From NCBI GenBank assembly GCA_026394695.1, contig JAPKXT010000176.1:1-12697 (forward strand): a stretch of DNA of 12,697 nucleotides. The letters run 5' to 3'. This document shows positions 1 through 5,908 of this stretch, piece after piece (the stretch's first letter is position 1; every line of letters starts with the position of its first letter). Under the pieces are notes generated by a model, which saw nothing but the letters and a program-made list of their open reading frames with translations, searched no databases and was not told the origin of the DNA. Position numbers and translations under genes: made by a program. The stretch is from Methanoregula sp. (GTDB lineage Archaea > Halobacteriota > Methanomicrobia > Methanomicrobiales > Methanospirillaceae).

Positions 1-141
1 TACGATCCGATCTTCTGATACACTGGTTTCTGAAGTTTCCATATTCTTAATCAGTTTCTCCCGTTGGTCGAGCTGGTGCCTGAGAAATGTGATCTTTGCA
101 TCAGACTGCGCTATACAGAACACTACTAGTGGCCCCGACAT
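1..141 (-). CDS. Unknown small protein, partial (continues past left edge)
   Basis: An open frame of 47 codons runs from ATG at 141 to the window edge without a stop. In-frame stops (TAG, TGA) lie just upstream, so the 5' end is inside the window. The visible protein starts MSGPLVVFCIAQSD and continues with a charged, coiled-coil-like stretch (residues about 20-33) and a Ser/Thr/Glu-rich segment. No family is recognised. The start is uncertain: a TATA-like TTATAAA sits directly against the ATG, so transcription may begin inside the frame, and GTG at 123 or ATG at 42 could be the true start. There is no Shine-Dalgarno sequence. It is called a gene because the frame is open and its composition is protein-like; it could still be a chance frame. 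Confidence 0.35.
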   Translation of the reverse strand, partial: MSGPLVVFCIAQSDAKITFLRHQLDQREKLIKNMETSETSVSEDRIV

Positions 142-363
142 TTTATAATGAGGAGTTACTTTTTCTCACTATTGTCCACAAAATAAGTCCTCTCACTCCA
201 CAAGCACGGACCGTCTGTTTATCAAACATTTTTCCGAGGGTGAAATACTCGGTGACGGAAGTTGACCGATAAGGTGCGGGGGTTGGAAAGTGCTGGGTTC
301 TTAGGGTTTTTGGGAATCCGGTGTTGACGAGGGTTGCGAGAGTGAGTGTGGCAGGGGCACTGG

Positions 364-409
364 GTGGTGGCTGGCCGGGTCTCGCGGGCGGTGGTGGCGT
401 GGGCCGGTG
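364..409. repeat. GC-rich dispersed repeat, copy A
   Basis: This segment aligns by eye with 9601-9650. Shared blocks are GTGG at the start, TGGCCGG, CTCGCG, GGCGGTG and GTGGGCCGGTG, in the same order and nearly the same spacing. A weaker relative with GGCCGGCGTGGCCGG lies at 3261-3297. All three copies are in intergenic DNA. The function is unknown; a degenerate mobile fragment or a conserved noncoding element would both fit. Confidence 0.45.
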
Positions 410-523
410 AAACTGGCACGTTTGGGTGCCCGGAGGACGGGCTCCGGACGTGCACTTACCGGCGCTTTTGGGAGAGTGAACGATCGCGGAAAGGACTGGG
501 GGTCAGCGGAAAGGAAGGGTGAT

Positions 524-534
524 TTTTAAAAATG
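524..534 (+). promoter_or_regulatory. Possible TATA box for the esterase fusion gene
   Basis: TTTTTAAAAAT is the best archaeal TATA-like element upstream of the gene starting at 691. It would put the transcript start near 555, just ahead of the duplicated leader block. It is assigned from base composition only; no BRE purine pair is clearly resolved. Confidence 0.3.
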
Positions 535-562
535 GCAGATACATAGCGTTAAACAGGATGTT

Positions 563-807
563 GCGTAATATTCACAAAAAAATTCTCTGGTTTACATTCA
601 GATGACAAAGAGGAGACGGGTTCTTTAACGATCTGCCATTCAGCGGGACCCTGGCACTTTTTGTCGGAAGGTAAAGGGGTATGTAATCGTATGCAAACGT
701 GTAAGGTAACATGGTATGTTCTGGTCATCTGCCTGTTTCTCATAGGATTTTCTTTCCTGACAGGATGTACCCAGAAGGAATCGGAACCCGGTGTTGTGAA
801 GACTGAC
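563..807 (+). repeat. Leader and signal-peptide duplication, copy 1
   Basis: About 245 bases here match 8060-8303 at roughly four of five positions, with only small indels. The match covers about 128 noncoding bases upstream of ATG 691 and the first 39 codons. Long shared blocks include GCGTAATATTCACAAAA, GAGGAGACGGGTTC, TTCAGCGGGACCCTG, CACTTTTTGTCGGAA, GGATGTACCCAGAAGGAA and GGTGTTGTGAAGACTGAC. Copy 1 is attached to the intact gene; copy 2 is a remnant. Confidence 0.9.
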
Positions 808-3189
808 GCAGGGTATGTCTCAGGAATACAACAGGACGGGCTCCGGGTCTACCATGGCATCCCGTTCGCGGCTCCCCCGACCGGCGACCTGCGGTGGAGA
901 CCTCCCGCACCGGTACAACCATGGGATGGCGTTAAGGAAACAAAACAATATCCAGCAACCTGTCCCCAGCCGGTCACTGCGGATAAGGCCCCCTCGTCAG
1001 GATCACCTCCATTGAATATGAGCGAGGACTGCCTGTACCTCAATGTCTGGACCACGGCAAGGAGTGCTGACGAAAAACTGCCGGTCATGGTCTTTTTCTA
1101 TGGCGGGGGATTTAACGATGTGGCCGGCTCCATGCCGCTGTATAACGGAACCACCCTTGCACAGAAAGGGGTCATCATCGTCACACCTAACTACCGGATC
1201 GGCGCTCTCGGGTTCCTTGCCCATCCCCAGCTCTCAAATGAGTCTTCGCATAACAGCTCGGGCAATTACGGACTTCTCGACCAGCAGGCTGCCCTGAGTT
1301 GGGTCCAGCGGAACATCGGGGCATTCGGCGGCGATCCGTCCCGGGTGACCATATTCGGGCAATCGGCAGGAGCAGAGAGTGTCCTCATCCACCTTGCCAG
1401 CCCTGCAAGCAGGGGTCTCTACCAGCAGGCAATTGTCGAGAGCGGTCCCTTCTGGGCGCACGGGGCGATTATTAATGCCACCCATTCAAAAGCAGATGCT
1501 GAACAGTTCGGGGTAGAGTACGCACAAAGCCTCGGATACTCCGGCCCGGATGCAATTACGCAGATGCGAAGGGTGAGTCCCGAAGCCCTGATTAATGCAA
1601 CACCCTGGCCGGCATCCTCATTCTGGAATACCCATACTGTCAGGTTCGAGCCAACGGTTGACGGGTGGATACTCCCTGACTCCCTGGACAACCTGTTCCT
1701 TTTCCACCGGGAGAACCCGGTCCCCTTCATGATCGGGAACAACGCCAATGACGGGACAACGCTTTCTGCGAACGCCAATATGACCGTTCCGGAGTACGTA
1801 ATATTCATCCATAACCGGTTTGGGAAGGATGCCGATGCAGTCCTCACCAGGTATCCTGCCAATTCGACTGCCGAGGTCCAGCTCCGCCTGGCACAGATCA
1901 TGACGGACTACGACTTTTCTGACTCGGTGAAATTTGCAGCGGGTTCGATGGCAGGCCTGAACCAAAGCACGTACCTGTACCGGTACACCTATGTCCTGCC
2001 CGGGCTGAACCTGGGGGCATTCCATGGCAGCGAGACCCTCTTATTATTCAAGGTCCCGGGAATAAAACCGGATCCGTTGGTCGCTGATAACCTCGTGAAT
2101 CTCTGGACCCGGTTCGCAAAGACGGGCGATCCAAACGGTGGGATGAATGTTACCTGGCCCCGGTACACCCGGGAGGGGGGCGAGTATCTCGATATCGGGG
2201 ATATTCCGACAGTGAAGAACATTGCAGGATCCACGATATCCACCGGGCCCGTGACCTGGAAATTCGTGGTATTCGGGGATTCCCCGGACCCCGCTAAGAA
2301 TACGACAACCGGCATCAGTCCGGACCTCAGCCGGATTGCCACGGCAGTTGCTGCAGAAAAGCCGGACCTGGTCATGTATACAGGTGATCTGGTCAACGGG
2401 TGGATGTTAACAAATGAATCCCCGATGGAAACCAATTATACGGGCCAGTTCGGGAGATGGATGGAAGCAGTCTCTCCCATCCATAATTATGCAACGGGCA
2501 CCGGGATCCCGCTGTATATCCTCAGGGGAAATCACGAGGATGGTCCTGACAAGACCATTGCTCCCCTTCTCGACGCCTATCTCGCCACCGTTGCGTCAGG
2601 TATGCCGGCAAATGGCCCGCCCGGAGAAGAGAGGCTGACATATTCTTTCACGCACAATGGTGCAAAATTCATTGCCATCGATGACTATAGTCCGCACAAC
2701 GGGGTCAAGGAAACCGCAAATCAGAGCTGGGTCGATGAACAGCTCAACCAGGACACCCGGCCATTCATGTTTGTGTTCGGGCATTCCCCCGCATACCTTG
2801 CTAACGACGATAAGGAAGACCTGCTCTGGGACATCGCGATACATCCTGCACATCGCGATATGTTCTGGAAAAGCCTGGTGAACAATCACGTTCCCGCTTA
2901 TTTCTGTGGGCATGCCCATATGTATGTCCGGGGCGAATCGCAGGGAATCCAGCAGGTGATCACCGGGAACGGCGGGGCTGCAATGCCGGCTTTCGATCCT
3001 GCGCTTGCCGATCCGGCACTTACGATAGAATACCCGCTCAAAGCCATTGCCCAAAATGATCAGAAAGTTGGCTACCTCGTCATTACGGTTCATGAAGACA
3101 GCGGGACATTCGACGGGGTCCAGAAGGTGTACAACCCGCAGACTCAATTATGGGAGACCGGGGATACCTTCACTATCAAAGCCCGGTAA
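691..3189 (+). CDS. Lipoprotein: type-B carboxylesterase fused to a metallophosphoesterase
   Basis: The 832-residue protein begins with a lipoprotein signal: a hydrophobic core at residues 8-22 and lipobox LTGC with Cys26, so it is probably anchored outside the cell membrane. Residues about 35-510 form an alpha/beta-hydrolase of the type-B carboxylesterase family. Visible are the SEDCLYLNVW signature (110-119), a YGGGF oxyanion loop (137-141), the GQSAG elbow with nucleophile Ser225, the acid in NDG (Asp354, where Glu is usual) and His445 in FHGSE. Cys91 and Cys114 match the family's first disulfide. Residues about 523-832 form a calcineurin-like phosphoesterase with metal motifs GD (Asp530), GDL (Asp566), GNHE (614-616), GH (His698) and GHAH (741-743), most like the purple-acid-phosphatase pattern. 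An upstream in-frame TTG at 661 is possible, but ATG 691 gives a normal signal peptide. A T-run at 3227-3232 may end the transcript. Substrates are unknown. Confidence 0.93.
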   Translation: MQTCKVTWYVLVICLFLIGFSFLTGCTQKESEPGVVKTDAGYVSGIQQDGLRVYHGIPFAAPPTGDLRWRPPAPVQPWDGVKETKQYPATCPQPVTADKAPSSGSPPLNMSEDCLYLNVWTTARSADEKLPVMVFFYGGGFNDVAGSMPLYNGTTLAQKGVIIVTPNYRIGALGFLAHPQLSNESSHNSSGNYGLLDQQAALSWVQRNIGAFGGDPSRVTIFGQSAGAESVLIHLASPASRGLYQQAIVESGPFWAHGAIINATHSKADAEQFGVEYAQSLGYSGPDAITQMRRVSPEALINATPWPASSFWNTHTVRFEPTVDGWILPDSLDNLFLFHRENPVPFMIGNNANDGTTLSANANMTVPEYVIFIHNRFGKDADAVLTRYPANSTAEVQLRLAQIMTDYDFSDSVKFAAGSMAGLNQSTYLYRYTYVLPGLNLGAFHGSETLLLFKVPGIKPDPLVADNLVNLWTRFAKTGDPNGGMNVTWPRYTREGGEYLDIGDIPTVKNIAGSTISTGPVTWKFVVFGDSPDPAKNTTTGISPDLSRIATAVAAEKPDLVMYTGDLVNGWMLTNESPMETNYTGQFGRWMEAVSPIHNYATGTGIPLYILRGNHEDGPDKTIAPLLDAYLATVASGMPANGPPGEERLTYSFTHNGAKFIAIDDYSPHNGVKETANQSWVDEQLNQDTRPFMFVFGHSPAYLANDDKEDLLWDIAIHPAHRDMFWKSLVNNHVPAYFCGHAHMYVRGESQGIQQVITGNGGAAMPAFDPALADPALTIEYPLKAIAQNDQKVGYLVITVHEDSGTFDGVQKVYNPQTQLWETGDTFTIKAR

Positions 3190-3226
3190 AACGATAGATA
3201 TCTCATCAGGGGATGGTATTCCTCAA

Positions 3227-3246
3227 TTTTTTCCGGTTCGAACCGG
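3227..3246 (+). terminator. Possible 3' end: T-run followed by a palindrome
   Basis: Six T residues at 3227-3232 lie 38 bases after the stop of the esterase fusion gene, as expected for archaeal T-tract termination. They are followed directly by the perfect palindrome CCGGTTCGAACCGG. Hairpin and T-run are in the opposite order from a bacterial terminator, so the palindrome may be unrelated. Confidence 0.4.
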
Positions 3247-3260
3247 CAGATAATTTCCCG

Positions 3261-3297
3261 GGCCGGCGTGGCCGGGGGTGCAGCCGTAGGACCGTGC
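3261..3297. repeat. GC-rich dispersed repeat, weak copy C
   Basis: GGCCGGCGTGGCCGG followed by GGTGCAGCCGT resembles the repeat at 9601-9650, which also contains GGTGCAGCCGT, and less closely the one at 364-409. The match is short, so kinship rests on the shared blocks and the similar intergenic setting. Confidence 0.3.
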
Positions 3298-3302
3298 GGG
3301 GA

Positions 3303-3365
3303 CCGTTTGGCTGGATTCGGCATGATTTAGGCTCCGAAAAATGCGCTAACAGGACCCTTTCAGAT
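3303..3365. repeat. Dispersed repeat, copy R1
   Basis: Starting with CCGTTTGGCTGGAT, this copy matches 5680-5743 along about 58 bases with roughly three quarters of positions equal and one small indel. It includes GGCATGA, CCGAAA and a CTAACAGGACCCT core that corresponds to CTAATAGACCCT in the other copies. The 3' TTGGATGG block is diverged here. Confidence 0.6.
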
Positions 3366-3492
3366 TAGCGATCGCTTGAAATATTGACGGGGCCAGGGAA
3401 ATGAGAAAGGAAGGGTTGTGTTGGAGGCGGGAAGTGAGAATTCTCTCTTTAGTTACCGATACCCAAAAATCGGATTTACTTCCGGGCAAAGG

Positions 3493-3499
3493 AAAAAAA
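3493..3499 (-). terminator. T7 run at the 3' end of the Pro/Thr-rich lipoprotein gene
   Basis: On the minus strand seven T residues follow the TAA stop with almost no gap. Archaeal RNA polymerase commonly stops at such tracts. No hairpin precedes it. Confidence 0.45.
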
Positions 3500-4258
3500 T
3501 TACTGGTAGAAAGGAGGCCTGTCAGTCTCCTCACCAAGGGCGTTGCCGATGTTTCTGTTTGTGTAATACCGGAAGGACTTTACCATGTTTTCATACGTTG
3601 CCTGACTAAGCTTGCCATCGGGGGTCATCGTGTAAATCATTACCGGGAAATACCCATTCTCGTTTGCAGAGGCCTTGTTGCCAACGAAGATGACAGTCTC
3701 GCTTGGCATTCCGGAATAGGGATCGCTCCCGGCGTCGAACCGGATGTAGGTGATCCCGTTATATGTTACGGGAGATTCGTTGAATACCGCGCCGGAACCA
3801 CGGATGATATTCCGGATATTCTGATCCACGCTGAGCGACGAGGAGTAAGAGAAGATGGTCAGCGAGTCGGCGAGCTCGGTATAGTTGCCACTGTTGTCGT
3901 TTATGGTCCCATTGGCCCCGCTTGTGGCCGGGTTGAAGATGGTCGTTTTATAGAGGAGGTTGTATTCAGACGTGGTCGCCCGGATGGTTGTGCCCGCATA
4001 CCCGTCCGGTGCGGAGATGGTGAAGAGAAACGGCGTGTCCTTGATGCTCGTCGGGAGGGGAATGGCGGGTGCGATCGTTGTCGGTAAGGGAATCGGGGTT
4101 GTGGGTACAGGCGTTGAAACTGCAGTCGGGATTTCGGTCGGAACGGTTGTCGGCACCGGTGAAGGAGTCAGCGGGGGCTGGACTGACTGGGTGCACCCGG
4201 CTGCTACAAGCAGAACGGCAATCGCACAGGCAAGTGAAACAAGCAACGAAGTTTTCAT
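3500..4258 (-). CDS. Lipoprotein with Pro/Thr-rich linker, unknown function
   Basis: This 252-residue protein has a clear lipoprotein signal (MKTSLLVSLACAIAVLLVAAGC, lipobox VAAGC, Cys22). A linker rich in Pro, Thr, Val and Ser spans residues about 24-70, typical of glycosylated spacers on methanogen surface proteins. The rest (about 75-240) is a globular beta-rich domain with N-x-S/T sites and segments such as YNGITYIRFDAG and MIYTMTPDG. Its closing pattern YENMVKSFRYY is like that of small PsbP-like or DUF4367-like domains, but no family can be named safely. The ATG at 4258 fits the signal peptide; no strong ribosome binding site is visible. It converges with the esterase fusion gene and is not in an operon. 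It is probably an exported, membrane-tethered protein with a binding rather than a catalytic role, since no catalytic motif is seen. Confidence 0.88.
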   Translation of the reverse strand: MKTSLLVSLACAIAVLLVAAGCTQSVQPPLTPSPVPTTVPTEIPTAVSTPVPTTPIPLPTTIAPAIPLPTSIKDTPFLFTISAPDGYAGTTIRATTSEYNLLYKTTIFNPATSGANGTINDNSGNYTELADSLTIFSYSSSLSVDQNIRNIIRGSGAVFNESPVTYNGITYIRFDAGSDPYSGMPSETVIFVGNKASANENGYFPVMIYTMTPDGKLSQATYENMVKSFRYYTNRNIGNALGEETDRPPFYQ

Positions 4259-4535
4259 ACACTCTGATACACGTGGCAGTTGATAATATCTTCGGAGTTT
4301 TCAGCTCTGTAGAAACGAACAAGAACCTATAACTTTCACTCCGGAACCATGAAAATTGAATAACCCCACTCTATTTTGAAGGCAGCAAAGACTGAGAGGT
4401 TTTTAGGATCTCAAACCTGTTGTAGAAACTAGTTGAGTAAGACACCTGAATTTGTAAGAACTGCGACCAATTACACATTTTTTTGGCTTTTCATCAAAAT
4501 GAGCGGGTAATCAGGATCCCTCCAAGTTTTCATTG

Positions 4536-4745
4536 ATGGGGGCTGATGCCCCCATACCCCCTGCACGATAAACGCCGCCGCCCCAAAACAGGGTGCCCCC
4601 GCGGCGGTTCAGTCGGTTTAGAGTATAGGGCAATTTAATGGATCAAACAGCTTCGTCTCATCCATCCACGAACTAAAAAGCGACTGTATTAACCTTCCTC
4701 CCCAGCGGCGACCCGACGAGGCGTCGCCGCGACCCCATCAGGGGT
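4536..4745. ncRNA. Candidate structured RNA (possible IS110 bridge RNA), strand unproven
   Basis: Five helices lie in series. Helix 1: ATGGGGGC/GCCCCCAT (4536-4543 with 4548-4555, loop TGAT). Helix 2: CCGCCGC/GCGGCGG (4575-4581 with 4601-4607). Helix 3 is nested: CAGTCG/CGACTG (4610-4615 with 4681-4686), then TTTAG/CTAAA (4617-4621 with 4673-4677), then an asymmetric internal loop of 16 and 7 bases, then ATGGAT/ATCCAT (4638-4643 with 4660-4665). Helix 4: GCGGCGAC/GTCGCCGC (4705-4712 with 4723-4730). Helix 5: ACCCC/GGGGT (4732-4745). Bridge RNAs of the IS110 group are encoded upstream of the transposase and contain stems with large internal loops. The position and helix 3 fit, but two clear guide loops cannot be shown. 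Other options are a terminal fragment of an unrelated element or a host small RNA. Confidence 0.4.
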
Positions 4746-4794
4746 GGGAAACCTCATAAGTAAATTGTTTCTAACGATAATTCGTTTGCATCCC

Positions 4795-4804
4795 TTAATA
4801 AAAA
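4795..4804 (+). promoter_or_regulatory. Possible TATA box for the transposase frame
   Basis: TTAATAAAAA would place a transcript start near 4826, about 95 bases before the transposase ATG at 4922. It is a prediction from sequence only. Confidence 0.25.
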
Positions 4805-4839
4805 GGTTTTTACAATTTTAGTCGTCTTAAAGCACCAGT

Positions 4840-4859
4840 CATTCCCGCACACCGGAATG
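4840..4859. repeat. Inverted repeat upstream of the transposase
   Basis: CATTCC at 4840-4845 pairs with GGAATG at 4854-4859 around an 8-base loop. It lies between the possible promoter and the transposase start. Confidence 0.35.
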
Positions 4860-4887
4860 CGTCTTTCAGAACGCGGATAGGAAATTG

Positions 4888-4914
4888 CTGTGTGCAGGAA
4901 TCAGCTGCCCACAG
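4888..4914 (+). repeat. Hairpin just before the transposase start
   Basis: CTGTG-T-GCAG (4888-4897) pairs with CTGC-C-CACAG (4905-4914): nine pairs, one mismatch, loop GAATCAG. It ends seven bases before the ATG at 4922 and could hinder ribosome access, as is known for other insertion sequences; that role is inferred. Confidence 0.4.
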
Positions 4915-4921
4915 GATTAGT

Positions 4922-5195
4922 ATGTCAACAGAGAAAAGAAAAGTTTGTGGGATAGATGTTCACAAGTTCTTTCTCGTAGTAATGATACTTGATCGTGAGG
5001 GAAACAGTCAAACAAAAAGAGTATCTCAGGATCTCGAATCACTCCTTGGATTACGTGAGTGGATTCTCTTTTGAGAACTGTAATTCAGTTGCGTTTGAAT
5101 CAACGGCAGTTGTCCGGACAGGAACCGCTTTCCGGATTATCATGGATGTTGCAGTAATTTTTGAATACCATGGTGTCCAAAGTGCATTAGGGTAG
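4922..5195 (+). pseudogene. IS110-family transposase, frameshifted and truncated
   Basis: The frame from ATG 4922 reads MSTEKRKVCGIDVHKFFLVV, which is the N-terminal hallmark of IS110-family transposases (GIDVHK, containing the first Asp of the DEDD RuvC-like site). It continues through RVSQDLESLLGLREWIL to a stop at 5072-5074. The protein then resumes one frame over with ENCNSVAFESTAVV, the family's next conserved block (VA-ESTG-YW) holding the catalytic Glu. The shift is explained by one extra T in TTTT at 5069-5072. The second frame degenerates after about 5120 (the usual YW is lost) and stops at 5193-5195. Roughly 250-300 residues of the normal enzyme, including the C-terminal Transposase_20 domain, are absent. 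The element cannot move by itself. Confidence 0.85.
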
Positions 5196-5367
5196 GGAAG
5201 GATGAGAATCAATGAATAATGAATAGGATTCCCGCATAACGATATCTGAGAAAAAGAGGGCATGAAGAGTACTAAAAAATTAGCCCGTTTCAGCCTCCAT
5301 TTGCCAAAACAGACAATTCCGGATCGTCCCAAAATCGATAAGGTCATGAAAAATGACGAATTATAAC

Positions 5368-5405
5368 ACACGTTTTTCAAACAACGTGTTAATTGCGATT
5401 TTTTT
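5368..5405 (+). terminator. Hairpin followed by T7
   Basis: ACACGTT (5368-5374) pairs perfectly with AACGTGT (5383-5389) around an 8-base loop, and seven T residues follow at 5399-5405. It lies about 170 bases after the transposase remnant and looks like a terminator on the plus strand, perhaps that of the original element. Confidence 0.45.
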
Positions 5406-5441
5406 GGCAAAATACGGCAGATACCTGCTTGAAAAATTGCC

Positions 5442-5462
5442 CTAATAGACCCTTTTGGATGG
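5442..5462. repeat. Dispersed repeat core, copy R2
   Basis: The core (CTAATAGACCCT, one variable base, then TTGGATGG, with the variable position reading T here) differs from the core at 5723-5743 by a single base. The flanks are only distantly alike, so this copy is shorter than R1 and R3. Confidence 0.6.
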
Positions 5463-5679
5463 TCGATCTCCGGATTTATCGGACTGGACTACTGGACTGT
5501 GAAAGAACCCCCGTTTTTGGGATCTGGAATTTCTACCTGGCACCATGGGAAACATACTCTTTTGCCCAAACTACCTCCCCGTCGGAGACCTTCTTCCCAA
5601 GAAGTAATTTCGGCATCCAAAACAGCACTAATTCGTGAAAAAACAGCACTATTGTTTTCAGAAAAACCCATATTGCACC

Positions 5680-5743
5680 CCGTTTGGCTGGATCTGGCAT
5701 GAATTGAGCACCGAAATGACCGCTAATAGACCCTATTGGATGG
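5680..5743. repeat. Dispersed repeat, copy R3
   Basis: The fullest copy: CCGTTTGGCTGGAT at the start shared with R1, and CTAATAGACCCTATTGGATGG at the end shared with R2. The core is an imperfect palindrome, CTAATAG opposite TATTGG. R2 and R3 are direct repeats 281 bases apart. Confidence 0.65.
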
Positions 5744-5821
5744 CAAAACTCCTCTTAAATGACCTGGAGCAGGGAGAACTAAAAAGAAGACCGGTTTTGA
5801 GAGTCAGGATCTAAGATTGTC

Positions 5822-5899
5822 TTATCGGTGACTGACGGTGATTTTGTGATGAGATGTGGGGTACAACACTGTTCTAAAAAAGAGCGAATATGAGCTCAT
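5822..5899 (-). pseudogene. Probable RelE-type toxin remnant
   Basis: Nine bases after the antitoxin stop, an ATG opens a 25-residue frame reading MSSYSLFFRTVLYPTSHHK before a TAA. The beginning resembles the first strand of RelE/ParE-fold toxins (M-x-Y-x-l-x-F), which are about 85-95 residues long. The spacing to the antitoxin fits a toxin-antitoxin operon. The body of the toxin is missing, and a dispersed repeat ends about 80 bases away. The assignment rests mainly on position and a short match, so it is tentative. Confidence 0.4.
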
Positions 5900-5908
5900 C
5901 GATACAGC

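Larger units (their letters stand above)
142..690. other. Intergenic spacer with GC-rich core and the leader of the esterase fusion gene
   Basis: No convincing gene is seen on either strand. Positions 270-510 are strikingly GC- and G-rich and carry one copy of a dispersed GC-rich repeat (364-409). At about 524-534 a TATA-like TTTTTAAAAAT precedes a segment from about 563 on that is duplicated at 8060. If this TATA element is used, the esterase fusion mRNA has a 5' leader of roughly 130 bases. Confidence 0.5.
3190..3499. other. Intergenic region between convergent lipoprotein genes
   Basis: No gene is supported. It contains a T6 run (3227-3232), a perfect 14-base palindrome (3233-3246), a weak copy of the GC-rich repeat (3261-3297), a copy of the CTAATAG-type dispersed repeat (3303-3365), and a T7 run on the minus strand at the 3' end of the neighbouring gene. 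Confidence 0.5.
4259..4921. other. Gene-free region rich in inverted repeats, upstream of the IS110 remnant
   Basis: No coding frame is credible. The AT-rich part 4259-4530 holds only the 5' flank of the minus-strand lipoprotein gene and a small hairpin (AGGTTT/AAACCT near 4398). From 4536 on, GC content jumps and several perfect or near-perfect stems follow one another up to the transposase start; they are listed separately. A TATA-like TTAATAAAAA at 4795-4804 could drive the transposase frame. Confidence 0.55.
5196..5908. other. Gene-poor region downstream of the IS110 remnant
   Basis: No intact gene is seen. A hairpin with a T-run lies at 5368-5405, and two direct copies of a dispersed repeat lie at 5442-5462 and 5680-5743. 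A short internal duplication of the form AACAGCACTA occurs at about 5621 and 5643. The stretch 5822-5899 carries a probable toxin remnant on the minus strand. Confidence 0.5.

Noticed and set aside
549..922. Short minus-strand frames over the esterase leader and signal peptide
   Set aside because: They are out of keeping with the clear lipoprotein start on the plus strand and show no conserved pattern.
2596..3147. Minus-strand open frame of 183 codons inside the esterase fusion gene
   Set aside because: It mirrors the metallophosphoesterase domain, whose motifs are clear on the plus strand.
3233..3246. CCGGTTCGAACCGG resembles a tRNA T-arm
   Set aside because: The stem and loop are too short (4+6+4 in place of 5+7+5), and no acceptor, D or anticodon arm lies nearby. 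It is kept only as a palindrome next to a T-run.
3401..4087. Long plus-strand open frame of 228 codons
   Set aside because: It is antisense to the Pro/Thr-rich lipoprotein gene, which has a signal peptide and sensible composition. The antisense product is Val/Gly/Arg-rich and matches nothing known.
5051..5410. Minus-strand open frame of 119 codons over the IS110 remnant
   Set aside because: It overlaps the recognisable transposase blocks on the other strand and shows no domain of its own.
5442..5743. CRISPR array
   Set aside because: Repeat copies are only two in this stretch, diverged, and 281 bases apart, and no cas gene is present.
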